A stretch of 64,000 bases of DNA from Roseateles sp049532965 (GTDB lineage: Bacteria > Pseudomonadota > Gammaproteobacteria > Burkholderiales > Burkholderiaceae_C). Positions 8,459-17,200 of this stretch are shown here, piece after piece. A program made the position numbers and the translations under genes. How positions within the stretch are numbered: the first letter of the stretch is position 1; each line of letters begins with the position of its first letter. The notes beneath the pieces were generated by a model. It saw nothing but the letters and a program-made list of their open reading frames with translations. It ran no database searches and was not told where the DNA came from. Location of the stretch: positions 806,001 to 870,000 of the forward strand of contig NZ_CP186694.1 of assembly GCF_049532965.1 (NCBI RefSeq), given 5' to 3'.

Positions 8459-10399
8459 ATGAGTTTCGAACACGACATGAACGCCGACGCCCAGATCCTC
8501 CCGAACGAGACCGACGCGACCGACGCGCTCGAGCAGGAGATCGAGGCCGGTGAGCTCGGCGCCGACGCCGAGACGACCGGCGCGCCGTTCTCGGCGCTGG
8601 GCCTGCAGGACGCGCTGCTGCGCGCGCTGAAGGACGCCGGCTACGAGAACGCCACCGAGGTGCAGGCGCAGGCCATCCCTCCGGCGCTGGAAGGCGCGGA
8701 CCTGATGGTCTCGTCGCGCACCGGCTCGGGCAAGACGGCCTCGTTCATCCTGCCGGCGTTGCAGCAGGTGTTGAACGCCCGCGCCGCGCGAGCCGCCGGC
8801 AACAAGACCAAGGTGACGGGCCCGCGCGTGCTGGTGCTGGCCCCGACCCGCGAACTGGCGATGCAGGTCGCCAAGTCCGCGATGACCTACGGTCGCCACA
8901 TCCAGGGCCTGCGCGTCGCCACCGTGCTGGGCGGCATGCCTTACGCACAGCAACTGCGCGCGCTGAGCGGCCCGCTGGACATCCTGATCGCCACCCCCGG
9001 CCGCCTGCTGGACCACATCAACAGCGGCCGCTGCAAGCTCGAGAACGTCACGATGTTCGTGCTGGACGAGGCGGACCGGATGCTGGACATGGGCTTCATC
9101 GACGACATCAACTTCGTCGCCGAGCAGATCCCGGCCGCGCGCCAGACGCTGATGTACAGCGCGACCTTCGCCGGCAACACCGGCCGCCTGGCGTCGCAGC
9201 TGATGAAGGACCCGCAGCGCATCGACGTCTCGGGCCATACCGAGACGCACGAGAACATCGAGCAGCGCCTGCACTGGGCCGACAACGGCCAGCACAAGCG
9301 CAAGCTGCTGGAACACATCCTGGGCGAGCGCGATGTCGACCAGGCCGTGGTCTTCACCAGCACCCAGCAGGACACCGAGTGGCTGGCCGAGCAACTGGCC
9401 GAGATCGGCCATCGCGTCGCCGCGCTGCACGGCGGCATGCCGCAGGGCAAGCGCAACCGCACGCTGATGGCGCTGCGCCGCCGCGACCTGCGCGTGCTGG
9501 TCGCCACCGACGTGGCCGCGCGTGGCATCGACGTGCCGACCATCTCGCACGTGATCAACTTCGGTCTGCCGATGAAGGCCGAGGACTACGTCCACCGCAT
9601 CGGCCGCACCGGCCGGGCCGGCCGCTCCGGCATCGCGGTCACGCTGGCCGAGCGCAACGACATCTCGATGATCAAGCGCATCCAGCAATTCACGACGCAG
9701 CAGATTCCGGTGTCCCGCATCACGGGCCTGGAGCCGCGCAATGAGGAGCCGCGCATCTATCCGTCGCGCCCGCATGGCGATCGTGGCGACCGTGGCGGCT
9801 TCCGCAACGATCGCGGCTTTGGCGGCGGCCGTGGCGGCTTCGGCCAGCGTCCTCAGGGCGGTGGCTTCCGTGGCGGCGACAACCGTTTCGACAACAACGC
9901 CCGCTTCGAGCGTCCGGAAGGCCGCCCGGCCTTCGGCGAGCGTCGTGAAGGCGGCGGCTTCGGCGGCGGCCAGCGCTTCGAGCGCCGCGATGGCGCACCG
10001 CGCTTCGGTGACCGCAACGACCGTCCGCAAGGCGACCGCAACTTCGGCGACCGCCCGCGTTTCGGCGATCGTCCGCAGCGTGATGGACAAGGCTTCGGCC
10101 AGGGCTTCGGCGGCCAGCCGCGCGGCCATTTCCAGGACCGCCAGGACCGTCCGCAGCGGGAGGGCTTCGAGCCGCGCCGTGGCGGTTTCGATCCGCGCTT
10201 CGAGCGTTCGCCGGAAGGCAACGACCGCTACGGCCCGCGCACCGAGCGCCCGGCGTTCAAGGGCGCCGAGAACCGCCATGAGCGTCCGGAAGGCCGTCCG
10301 GCCAAGCCGGCGTTCAACAAGGGCCCGCGCGGCCAGGGCGGCGATGACCGCGCCGAGCGCGGCGGCTTCGCCAAGAAGGGTCCCCGCAAGGGCTTCTGA
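8459..10399 (+). CDS. DEAD-box ATP-dependent RNA helicase with RG-rich tail
   Basis: This 646-residue RNA helicase has all core motifs: SRTGSGKT (I), PTRELAMQ (Ia), TPGRL (Ib), DEAD (II), SAT (III), VVFTSTQ (IV), ATDVAARGIDVP (V) and HRIGRTGRAGR (VI). The core ends near residue 415. It is followed by a tail of about 220 residues rich in Gly, Arg, Phe, Asp and Pro, with recurring GGF, FGDR, RPEGRP and FERR units, probably disordered and RNA-binding. ATG 8459 was chosen; the frame is open further up, but that part is not helicase-like. It most resembles RhlE/DbpA-type proteins, and I cannot separate RhlE from CsdA-like. A cold-shock-domain gene follows 36 nt downstream. Confidence 0.93.
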   Translation: MSFEHDMNADAQILPNETDATDALEQEIEAGELGADAETTGAPFSALGLQDALLRALKDAGYENATEVQAQAIPPALEGADLMVSSRTGSGKTASFILPALQQVLNARAARAAGNKTKVTGPRVLVLAPTRELAMQVAKSAMTYGRHIQGLRVATVLGGMPYAQQLRALSGPLDILIATPGRLLDHINSGRCKLENVTMFVLDEADRMLDMGFIDDINFVAEQIPAARQTLMYSATFAGNTGRLASQLMKDPQRIDVSGHTETHENIEQRLHWADNGQHKRKLLEHILGERDVDQAVVFTSTQQDTEWLAEQLAEIGHRVAALHGGMPQGKRNRTLMALRRRDLRVLVATDVAARGIDVPTISHVINFGLPMKAEDYVHRIGRTGRAGRSGIAVTLAERNDISMIKRIQQFTTQQIPVSRITGLEPRNEEPRIYPSRPHGDRGDRGGFRNDRGFGGGRGGFGQRPQGGGFRGGDNRFDNNARFERPEGRPAFGERREGGGFGGGQRFERRDGAPRFGDRNDRPQGDRNFGDRPRFGDRPQRDGQGFGQGFGGQPRGHFQDRQDRPQREGFEPRRGGFDPRFERSPEGNDRYGPRTERPAFKGAENRHERPEGRPAKPAFNKGPRGQGGDDRAERGGFAKKGPRKGF

Positions 10400-10435
10400 G
10401 CCGGTCGCGGCTCGGTCGAGGAAGGGCGCTGAGGG

Positions 10436-11158
10436 ATGCGCGTCGAGGGTCGGATCGTCCAGTGGGACGACGCGAAGGGCTATGGCTTCATCGCGCCGTC
10501 CGATGGCGGACCGAAACGCTTCGTGCACATCAGCGCCTTCGGCCTGCGCCCGCGCCGGCCGTTCATCGGCGAGCGCGTGAGCTACCAGCCGGGCGCTGAT
10601 GCGCAAGGCAAGCCCCGCGCGCTGGAGGTGAAGAGCCTCGAACCGAAACCGGCGCCTGCCGGCCCCACGCCCCGCGCCGGGGCTGGCGCGGCTCGCCCGG
10701 GGGCGAGCTTCAGGGCGACGCCGCCGCGTGGCGCCGCACCGCCGCGCGCGCCGGACACCGGCGCCTCGTTGTGGCTGGTGCCGGGTTTTGCGCTGCTGGT
10801 GCTGCTCACGCACCTGGCCTGGCCGCTGCCCCGGGGACTTTGGGGCACTTACCTCGCGATGAGCTTCGCGACCTTTCTCGTTTACGCGCTGGACAAGCGC
10901 GCCGCGCGCCTGGGCCAGTGGCGCGTCAAGGAGTCCACCCTGCATGGGCTCGCACTGCTGTGCGGCTGGCCGGGTGCGCTGCTGGCACAGCACTTGCTGC
11001 GCCACAAGAGCGCCAAGCCATCGTTCCGGCGCCTGTTCTGGTTGAGCGTTGCGCTCAACATCCTGGCCTTCGTCTGTTTGTTCACGCCGCTGCTGTCGCC
11101 GTTCTTCTCGGGAGTCTCCGATCACTGGAACGCGCGCCCGGCCGGCCTTCCCGTTTGA
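10436..11158 (+). CDS. Cold-shock domain / DUF1294 membrane protein
   Basis: This 240-residue protein has an N-terminal cold-shock OB fold (about 1-65) with the RNP1-like KGYGFIAP motif and FVHISAF. A Pro/Ala-rich linker (about 70-105) follows, then a DUF1294 membrane domain (about 110-235) with the family segment YALDKRAARLGQWRVKE and hydrophobic helices. The architecture is known in proteobacteria; its role is unknown, perhaps membrane-associated RNA binding. Its position right behind a DEAD-box helicase supports a link to RNA handling or cold response. Its TGA overlaps the next ATG by 1 nt (TGATG). Confidence 0.88.
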   Translation: MRVEGRIVQWDDAKGYGFIAPSDGGPKRFVHISAFGLRPRRPFIGERVSYQPGADAQGKPRALEVKSLEPKPAPAGPTPRAGAGAARPGASFRATPPRGAAPPRAPDTGASLWLVPGFALLVLLTHLAWPLPRGLWGTYLAMSFATFLVYALDKRAARLGQWRVKESTLHGLALLCGWPGALLAQHLLRHKSAKPSFRRLFWLSVALNILAFVCLFTPLLSPFFSGVSDHWNARPAGLPV

Positions 11159-11676
11159 TGTTGCAGCTGAAAGTGATTGGCAGGGCGGACATTCCCGCCG
11201 TGCTCGCCGTGCAGGCCCAGTGCTATGGGCCCGAGTTCCTGGAAAGCGCCCAAGCCTTCGAGGCCAAGCTCGATGCGGCGCGCCATCTGCATTGCTCCTT
11301 TCTGGCCGTTCAGGCCGGCGAGCCGCTGGCCTATGTCGTCAGCCTGCCGGTCGACGACGGCGACCTGCCGGCGCTGGATGCGCCGGCGGTGGCGCGGGCG
11401 CGCGCGCCGCGCACCTTGTACCTGCACGACCTGGCGGTGTCGCCGGCGGGCCGTGCCAAGCGTCTGGGCCACAAGCTGGTGCAGCAGGTGGTGCATCGTG
11501 CCCAGGACATGGGCCTGACGCAGATGGCACTGGTGGCAGTCCAGGGCTCGCGCGACTACTGGGCACGGCAGGGCTTCGCCGATGCCGAGGCGTCGCCGGG
11601 ATCGGCGCTGGCCGCCAGGCTCTCCAGCTTCGGCCCCGGATCGATCCTGATGCGCCGCGCGCTCAAGCCGGCCTAG
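11158..11676 (+). CDS. GNAT family N-acetyltransferase
   Basis: This 172-residue protein has GNAT topology. It has a central YLHDLAVSPAGRAKRLGHKLVQ segment (positions about 84-105), in which the R/Q-x-x-G-x-G/A acetyl-CoA loop is represented by RAKRLG. A later strand includes MALVAVQGSRDYWARQGF, a typical C-terminal GNAT block. The substrate is unknown. The start codon overlaps the stop of the cold-shock/DUF1294 gene, so it belongs to the same transcript. Confidence 0.85.
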   Translation: MLQLKVIGRADIPAVLAVQAQCYGPEFLESAQAFEAKLDAARHLHCSFLAVQAGEPLAYVVSLPVDDGDLPALDAPAVARARAPRTLYLHDLAVSPAGRAKRLGHKLVQQVVHRAQDMGLTQMALVAVQGSRDYWARQGFADAEASPGSALAARLSSFGPGSILMRRALKPA

Positions 11677-11711
11677 GGACGACCGCCCGGGGGGCGGGTC
11701 GGATCCCCGGC

Positions 11712-11717
11712 GATAAT
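11712..11717 (+). promoter_or_regulatory. -10-like element of the mksF operon (possible leaderless start)
   Basis: GATAAT lies 8 nt before the mksF ATG, and no ribosome-binding site is present between them. If this is the -10 box, transcription would begin at or within 2 nt of the start codon. The same arrangement is seen before dnaE, ubiG and the glycosyltransferase gene at 39165. Confidence 0.4.
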
Positions 11718-11725
11718 CCGCCCCC

Positions 11726-13288
11726 ATGACAGTGACCCCGGGAGGCGTGGACGATGTGCTGCGCGACGATCTCCCCGAACCCTCCTTCGAAGACCATTTC
11801 CGTGAAGGCCAGCTCCCGCAGGACTCGCTCCTGTGGTGGCAACTGGAGCGCAACGAAGCGCTGCTGAGCGCGCAGCGGGCGCTGTTCCATGGCCCGGCCA
11901 CGCTGGTGCGGCTGCGCGTGTGGGTGTTCATCGAGCTGATGAGCCTGCCGCACTCGCGGCTCTCGCGGGACGACCTGAACCGGCATTTCCACGTGCTGCG
12001 CGACGAGGCGCTCGAGCTGGTGCTCAAGCGGTTGCGGGACGCGCAGCTGCTGGCCTGGGATGCGTCCAACCAGCAGTACGGCGTCACACCGCTTGCTCAG
12101 CAGTTGATGGCGATCGTGTCGCCGCTGACGCAGGGGCAGGGCACCGATGAGGATGGCGACTTGGCCGGCCTGCTGGCCAATGTGGCCGGCGCGCAGCAGC
12201 TCGGGACGCTGGAGCCGGCGCAGCTGCAGCATTTGCTGGCGCAGCTCTCGCGCCTCTACAACGAGTTTGCCGACGCGATCGCGTCCGGCTCCGAGTTCCA
12301 CCTGCGCCGCGCGCGCTTGCGTTTCGACCGCGCGCTCACCTTGGTGGAGCGCGCGAGCGAGGCGCTGTCCGCGATCATCCAGCAGGCGCAGACGGACGGG
12401 AACGCGCGGCTCGAGCGACTGGCGCGCGAGCTGGGCCTGGCGCAGGCGCGGCTGCTCGCGATGGCCAGCCAGTTCAACCGCGCGCTGCAGCAGGCGGACC
12501 GCCAGCGGGTCACGCTGGGCTCCACCGGCATCACGACGACCGATGTGCGGCGGTGGCTGCAGGACGTTCCCTTCCTGGAGAACCTGGCGCTGGGCGCGCT
12601 GTCGCGGCCGGTGCATCCGGTCTTTGTCGCGCAGCATGAGTTGCTGGACGGTTGCGAGGCGGAGTTCGAGCGCGACCGGCCCGCGCCGCCCACGCCGGAG
12701 CCGCTGCCCACCGGCCTGGCCGCGCCGCCCGGTGAGCTGGCGGTGATGAGCCTGCCGCCGGAGATGGGCCAGTTGCAGGCGCTGCTGGGCCGATGGACCG
12801 GCAACAGCGTGCAACTGAACGACCTGCGGCCGGCCGTGCTCGGCGGCAGTTATGCACGCGCGGCCTACCGGGCGCAGTTGCTGCCGTTGCTCGGCGATCC
12901 GCAGGCACAGCACCTGGCCGGCGCGACCGGCGACATGGCGCGCCAGCCCTGGCGCGTGCGCTGGTCTGCGCAGCAGGGCGAGGTCGACGACGAGTACGTC
13001 CGCTGGATGAGCCAGGGCGTGCTGCACTCCACCGAGGTCGAGCCGCCGGTCGAGCCGGAGCCAGAACCCAGGTGGCGCCCGCCTGATCCCGAAGCGCCCC
13101 GGCGAGGCCGGCGCAAGGCCGGGGCCGCTGCCGCCACGGCGTCCGCGGTGCCCGCCGCGGCACCTTCCGATTCCGCTGTTTCGACCGACGAGCCGGTGCC
13201 GTCCTCCGATGTGCGGGACGCCGTCGATGCCGACGTCGCCCCCGACACTGACATCGTCACCGACCCCGACACTTCCTCCCAGGCATGA
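11726..13288 (+). CDS. mksF: MksF-like kleisin subunit of a bacterial condensin
   Basis: This is the first gene of a three-gene operon whose order (large helical protein, about 240-aa protein, SMC-like ATPase) matches MksF-MksE-MksB and the related Wadjet JetA-B-C. The 520-residue protein has an N-terminal winged-helix-like part (to about 140), a long helical middle (about 150-330) and a C-terminal core (about 340-430). It ends in a variable Glu/Pro/Ala-rich tail (about 435-520) with an RRGRRK patch. By analogy with MukF it would be the kleisin bridging MksE and the ATPase heads. The call rests on operon order, size and helix pattern more than on motifs. It overlaps mksE by 4 nt. Confidence 0.75.
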   Translation: MTVTPGGVDDVLRDDLPEPSFEDHFREGQLPQDSLLWWQLERNEALLSAQRALFHGPATLVRLRVWVFIELMSLPHSRLSRDDLNRHFHVLRDEALELVLKRLRDAQLLAWDASNQQYGVTPLAQQLMAIVSPLTQGQGTDEDGDLAGLLANVAGAQQLGTLEPAQLQHLLAQLSRLYNEFADAIASGSEFHLRRARLRFDRALTLVERASEALSAIIQQAQTDGNARLERLARELGLAQARLLAMASQFNRALQQADRQRVTLGSTGITTTDVRRWLQDVPFLENLALGALSRPVHPVFVAQHELLDGCEAEFERDRPAPPTPEPLPTGLAAPPGELAVMSLPPEMGQLQALLGRWTGNSVQLNDLRPAVLGGSYARAAYRAQLLPLLGDPQAQHLAGATGDMARQPWRVRWSAQQGEVDDEYVRWMSQGVLHSTEVEPPVEPEPEPRWRPPDPEAPRRGRRKAGAAAATASAVPAAAPSDSAVSTDEPVPSSDVRDAVDADVAPDTDIVTDPDTSSQA

Positions 13289-13998
13289 GCAATCAACTCG
13301 ACGACGCCGCCCAACTGGCGGCTCAACTGCTGGCGCGCCGCTGGCTGCCGCGGAATCAACCGCTGGTGCGCCGCGCGCTGATCGACCAGGAACTCTGGCG
13401 CGCGGTCAACGAGCGCGTGGCCGCCGTCGGCCTGCGCGTGGTGGACAACGTCTACGCCGACCACATCACGCTGGCGATGCTGCGGCCGGCGGAGGTGGCG
13501 GTGTTCGGGGAAACGGGCCTCGCATCCAACAACAACCTGGACCTGCCGCGTGACGGCGTGGCGCTGCTGGTGGTGGTGTGGGCGCTGATCGTGCTGCCCA
13601 AGCGACAGCGCCAGCTCGCGCGCGCCGAGGAGGCCGCCGAAGGGCAGGGCGAGATGTTCGCGACCGACAAGCCCATGCCCAGCGCCGCGAGCAGCGCGCC
13701 GACGCTGTCCTATCGCAGCCTGCTGGCCGACTTCGGCAACCAGCTCGGCAAGAAGATGCGGCTGGACGCCAACCTCAAGCTGCTCGAGCGCCAGGGCTTC
13801 ATCACCCGCAAGGGCGAGGACATCTGCGAAGGGCCGCTGCTGGACCTGCTGCTCGACTACGACACGCTCGCGCCGCGCATCCTGGACGGCGCGCTCGCCG
13901 ACGTGCTGGCGCGCAGCACCGATGCCGAGGCCGGCCCGATGCTCACCGCCATCCTGGCCGCCCGCCACAACGAAGAATCCGATCTGAGCGACGCCTGA
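13285..13998 (+). CDS. mksE: MksE-like condensin subunit
   Basis: This 237-residue, mostly helical protein sits between the kleisin and SMC genes, the place of MksE/MukE/JetB. It has two probable winged-helix regions. The second (about 145-200) includes LLADFGNQLGKKMRLDANLK and LERQGFITRKGEDI, a typical recognition-helix and wing pattern. A short acidic or low-complexity stretch separates them (about 108-140). In MukBEF-type complexes this subunit binds the kleisin and helps regulate DNA entry. The start overlaps mksF by 4 nt (ATGA) and the stop overlaps mksB by 1 nt (TGATG), so the three proteins are made in a coupled way. Confidence 0.78.
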   Translation: MSNQLDDAAQLAAQLLARRWLPRNQPLVRRALIDQELWRAVNERVAAVGLRVVDNVYADHITLAMLRPAEVAVFGETGLASNNNLDLPRDGVALLVVVWALIVLPKRQRQLARAEEAAEGQGEMFATDKPMPSAASSAPTLSYRSLLADFGNQLGKKMRLDANLKLLERQGFITRKGEDICEGPLLDLLLDYDTLAPRILDGALADVLARSTDAEAGPMLTAILAARHNEESDLSDA

Positions 13999-16817
13999 TG
14001 TTTCATCTGCAATCCCTGGAACTGCTGCACTGGGACTACTGCCGCCGTGTGTCGATGCCGCTGGACGGCAACATCATCACCATCGCCGGGCCCAATGGCT
14101 CGGGCAAGACGACGCTGCTCGACGCGATGCGGACGCTGCTGGGGCTGGAGTGCTCCGGCGGCCGGACCTACAAGACCTACGCCCGCCACGCCAACGCGGA
14201 GCACGCCTGGCTGCGCGCGCTCGTCGACAACCGGCCGCGTGGCCGGCAGAACAGCAGCCGGCCATTCGCGAGCTCGCTGCTGTATGCGGACCAGGTGACG
14301 CTGGCCTGTCGCATCTCGCGACAGGGCGGCGACTGGGTGCGCCGCTACATCCTTGTCGATGGCGCCCACGAGATCGAGGAGCTCGACACCAAGGCCGACA
14401 AGGACTGGCTGGGCATCGAGGCCTGGAAGAAGCGGCTCGAGGCGGCCGGCCTGACGCGGGCGATCGGACGCGTGCTCGCACTGGAGCAGGGGCAGACGGA
14501 CCGGCTGTGCGAGCTGTCGTCGAAGGAACTGCTGCGGTTGGTGTTCGAGGTCTTCGGCGACCAGGAGGTGCTGGACCGCTATGAGCTGGCACGCAACCAC
14601 CAGCAGCAGTTGGTCAAGGAAGTCGAGCAGGCGGCGCATGAGCTGTCGCACGCGCAGGCGCAGCTGTCGGACCTGGCCAACCGCGTCAACAGCTATCAGC
14701 AGTACCAGCTGCGGCTGAAGGAGCGCGAGCGGCTCGCCACCGAGGTCGTGCCGGTGATGCAATGGAGCGAGCAGCGCCAGCGCACCGCGCAGCAGCTGCG
14801 CGAACTGCACCGGCAGCGGCTGTTCGCGCGCTCGGACGAGCGCGGCATCAGCGACAAGCGGGCGCAGTTGCTGGCGTTGTTCAACGCCCAGGAGGCCGCG
14901 AAGAACAAGCTGTCCGACCTGGAGCAGCAGCGCAAGGAAGCGCGCCAGGCCTTCGAGGCGGCGCGCGACGGCGAGCGGCCGATGGAGCAGCTCGCCAAGC
15001 GCGAGGAGGACCTGAAGGCGCTGGCCGCGGTGGAGACCGATGGCGCCGCGCTGACGGCGAAGCTGGAGGAGCTCGGCACGCGCCAGCACCAGCTGCGCGA
15101 GAGCTTCACGCGCCAGAACGACCAGCAGCGCAAGGCGCAGGCGGCGATGGACGAGCTGACCGGCCAGCGCCTGCCGCCGCCGCCGGTCGAGGTCACGCGC
15201 TTTCGCAAGGCGCTCGACGAGGCCGGCATCGCGCACCATGTGCTGGCCGATGCTATCGACATCGCGGACGACCAGTGGCGCGCCGCGGCGGAAGGCTTCC
15301 TGCGGCCGTCGCGCTGGGTCGTGGTGCTGGCGCGCTCGAGCGACGAGGGCCAGGCCTACCGGATCGCGTCACGCGAGCGCTACCGGCACTACGTCGTCGC
15401 CGACGGCGAGCATGCGCCGGCGGTCAGTCCCAAGGACAGCCTGCTGTCGGTGCTGCGCTTCAATGCGAAGGCGCCAGGCTGGCTGCTGCGGCAACTGGCG
15501 TCGATCCGCTGCGTCGCGGACACCGACAAGGGCGCGCAGGCGGGCGGCGAGTGGATCACGCCGGACGCGTACTACCGGGACGGGCGCGGCGGCCGCAGCC
15601 TGTGGGTGGAGCCGCGCGAGTACCAATTCGGCGATTCGGCGCTCGATGCGCGCCGGACCTCGCTGGAGAAGGAGCTGGCGCGTTACGACCTGGAACTGTC
15701 CAAGCTCGCCAAGGAGCAGCTCGAGATCGAGCGTCAGTTGAAGGACGCGCAGCGCGCGGCGCAGGGGCACAAGGCGGCGCAGGAGCTGGTGGAGCGGTCC
15801 GAGGAGTTCGCCGAGGCGCGGGCGCGCCTGCCGGGTCTGCGCCAGGCGCGGATCGAGGCGGCCACGCGCATGGCTTCGCTGGACCAGGAGCACGACCGCT
15901 CGGTGGCTGCGGCCACCCGCGCCGAGCGCGACTACGAGGCCGCGCAGGCCGGCCTGAAGGCCAGCGAGGAGAACGTGCTGCGCGCCGAGCGCGACTGGGC
16001 TTCCAAACGCGATGACCTGCTGGCGATGGCCAAGGCTTCGCGCGAAGCCCGGGCGAAGTTCCCGGCGGCCTGGGTGCATCCGATGCGGCTGCAGGCGTTG
16101 CGCGATGAGTTCGAGAACGCCAAGCAGGCGGAGATCGCGTCGCGACATGTGCAGCAGGAACTCGACACCGGGGTGTGGGAGACCGATGCCGGCGTGCAGG
16201 AACGGCATGCGCGGATGCAGCTCGCGGTGCTGGAGCAGACGACGCAGCTCGACGACCGCCGCGCGAGCAACGAGATGGCCCGCATCGCCGCGTTCAACGC
16301 GCGCGAGCGCTACATCGACGTGCTGCGCGCGACGGTGCGGCGCTACAAGAAGAACGTGCAGGAACTGGGCGAACTGGCCGGCGTGCATGCGCAGGCGGAG
16401 TTGCCGCACCTGGACAACGACGACACGGTGCTGGCGCAGGCGGGGCTGCACGTGAAGTTCAACTTCGACGGCAAGGGCGAGGTGGGCCTGAACGATGGCG
16501 AGGCCTCCGGGGGGCAGCAGGTGCTCAAGAGCCTGATCCTGCTGGTGGGGCTGATGAAGGACGACGACGCGCCGGGCGGTTTCGTCTTCATCGACGAGCC
16601 CTTCGCCCACCTGGACGTGCGCAACATCCAGCTGGTTGGTCACTTCCTGAAGAGCACGCGTGCGCAGTACCTGCTGACGACGCCGATCACGCACAACGTC
16701 GAGGTCTTCGAGCCGTCGGAGATCACGCTGGTCACCAGCAAGAAGCCGCGCGGCGAGCGCTGGGCGCCGCCGATCGCGGTGCTGGCGCGGCGGCCGGAGA
16801 AGTCGGTCTACGACTGA
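13998..16817 (+). CDS. mksB: MksB-like SMC ATPase of a bacterial condensin
   Basis: This is a 939-residue SMC/MukB-type ATPase. Walker A GPNGSGKTT is at 31-39. Coiled coil runs about 195-410, a globular hinge about 415-560, and the returning coiled coil about 565-790. The ABC signature ASGGQQ is near 834 and Walker B FVFIDEPFAHLD near 860-870. Together with MksF and MksE it should form a DNA-loop-extruding complex that compacts chromosomes or acts on plasmids. No JetD/MksG-like Toprim nuclease gene follows; a strong terminator begins 23 nt after the stop. It is shorter than MukB, as expected for MksB. Confidence 0.88.
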   Translation: MFHLQSLELLHWDYCRRVSMPLDGNIITIAGPNGSGKTTLLDAMRTLLGLECSGGRTYKTYARHANAEHAWLRALVDNRPRGRQNSSRPFASSLLYADQVTLACRISRQGGDWVRRYILVDGAHEIEELDTKADKDWLGIEAWKKRLEAAGLTRAIGRVLALEQGQTDRLCELSSKELLRLVFEVFGDQEVLDRYELARNHQQQLVKEVEQAAHELSHAQAQLSDLANRVNSYQQYQLRLKERERLATEVVPVMQWSEQRQRTAQQLRELHRQRLFARSDERGISDKRAQLLALFNAQEAAKNKLSDLEQQRKEARQAFEAARDGERPMEQLAKREEDLKALAAVETDGAALTAKLEELGTRQHQLRESFTRQNDQQRKAQAAMDELTGQRLPPPPVEVTRFRKALDEAGIAHHVLADAIDIADDQWRAAAEGFLRPSRWVVVLARSSDEGQAYRIASRERYRHYVVADGEHAPAVSPKDSLLSVLRFNAKAPGWLLRQLASIRCVADTDKGAQAGGEWITPDAYYRDGRGGRSLWVEPREYQFGDSALDARRTSLEKELARYDLELSKLAKEQLEIERQLKDAQRAAQGHKAAQELVERSEEFAEARARLPGLRQARIEAATRMASLDQEHDRSVAAATRAERDYEAAQAGLKASEENVLRAERDWASKRDDLLAMAKASREARAKFPAAWVHPMRLQALRDEFENAKQAEIASRHVQQELDTGVWETDAGVQERHARMQLAVLEQTTQLDDRRASNEMARIAAFNARERYIDVLRATVRRYKKNVQELGELAGVHAQAELPHLDNDDTVLAQAGLHVKFNFDGKGEVGLNDGEASGGQQVLKSLILLVGLMKDDDAPGGFVFIDEPFAHLDVRNIQLVGHFLKSTRAQYLLTTPITHNVEVFEPSEITLVTSKKPRGERWAPPIAVLARRPEKSVYD

Positions 16818-16840
16818 GCCGGGCAGTGCCCGTGACCACA

Positions 16841-16870
16841 AAAGCCGCGCAGATGCGCGGCTTTTGTTTT
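16841..16870 (+). terminator. Rho-independent terminator of the mksFEB operon
   Basis: Stem aaagccgcgc (16841-16850) pairs with gcgcggcttt (16855-16864) around the tetraloop agat, followed by a T-rich tail (ttgtttt). It closes the condensin operon. The 5' end of the truncated toxin frame begins inside its loop. Confidence 0.9.
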
Positions 16871-17200
16871 GGCTCTTCCCGGCGCTTCGCCGTGGCCGAG
16901 ATGTCACGAGGGCTGATCGATGCAGATCTTGGTAGTGGACTCGTGAAGAAGCGAATCGCAAGATCCGGCGCCGGCAAGCGCGGTGGTTATCGCGCGCTGG
17001 TTGCGAATCGGTCCGGTGGCCCTTGGTTCTTCATCAATGGATTCGCCAAGAGCGCGAAGGACAACGTCGATGCCGAGACGCTCCTGCTGTGCAAGGCCAT
17101 TGCGCGCGAGCTGGTTGCCATGTCACGCATGAAGCTGGCCGAGGCGATGTCCGACAAGAACTTGAGAGAGGTGATGTGTGATGCGCAAGCGAAAGAATGA
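16853..17200 (+). pseudogene. 5'-truncated RelE/HigB-like toxin gene
   Basis: From MSRGLIDADLG (ATG 16901) to the stop, the frame reads like the body of RelE/ParE-superfamily toxins of the type with GLIDADLGxGLxKxRIA, GKRGGYR and FINGFAKSxKDN. Family members as I know them start about 30 residues earlier, with a basic KTKxFxRxA-type strand and helix. Here that part is missing. The frame runs back through AVAE into the condensin terminator, where the only earlier ATG (16853) sits in the hairpin loop. A deletion fusing the operon end to the toxin body is the simplest reading. A short toxin made from ATG 16901 (99 aa) is possible but would lack its first strand. Confidence 0.6.

Noticed and set aside
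8348..11125. 925-codon minus-strand frame antisense to the DEAD-box and cold-shock genes
   Set aside because: Shadow frame produced by GC-rich codons; no domain pattern.
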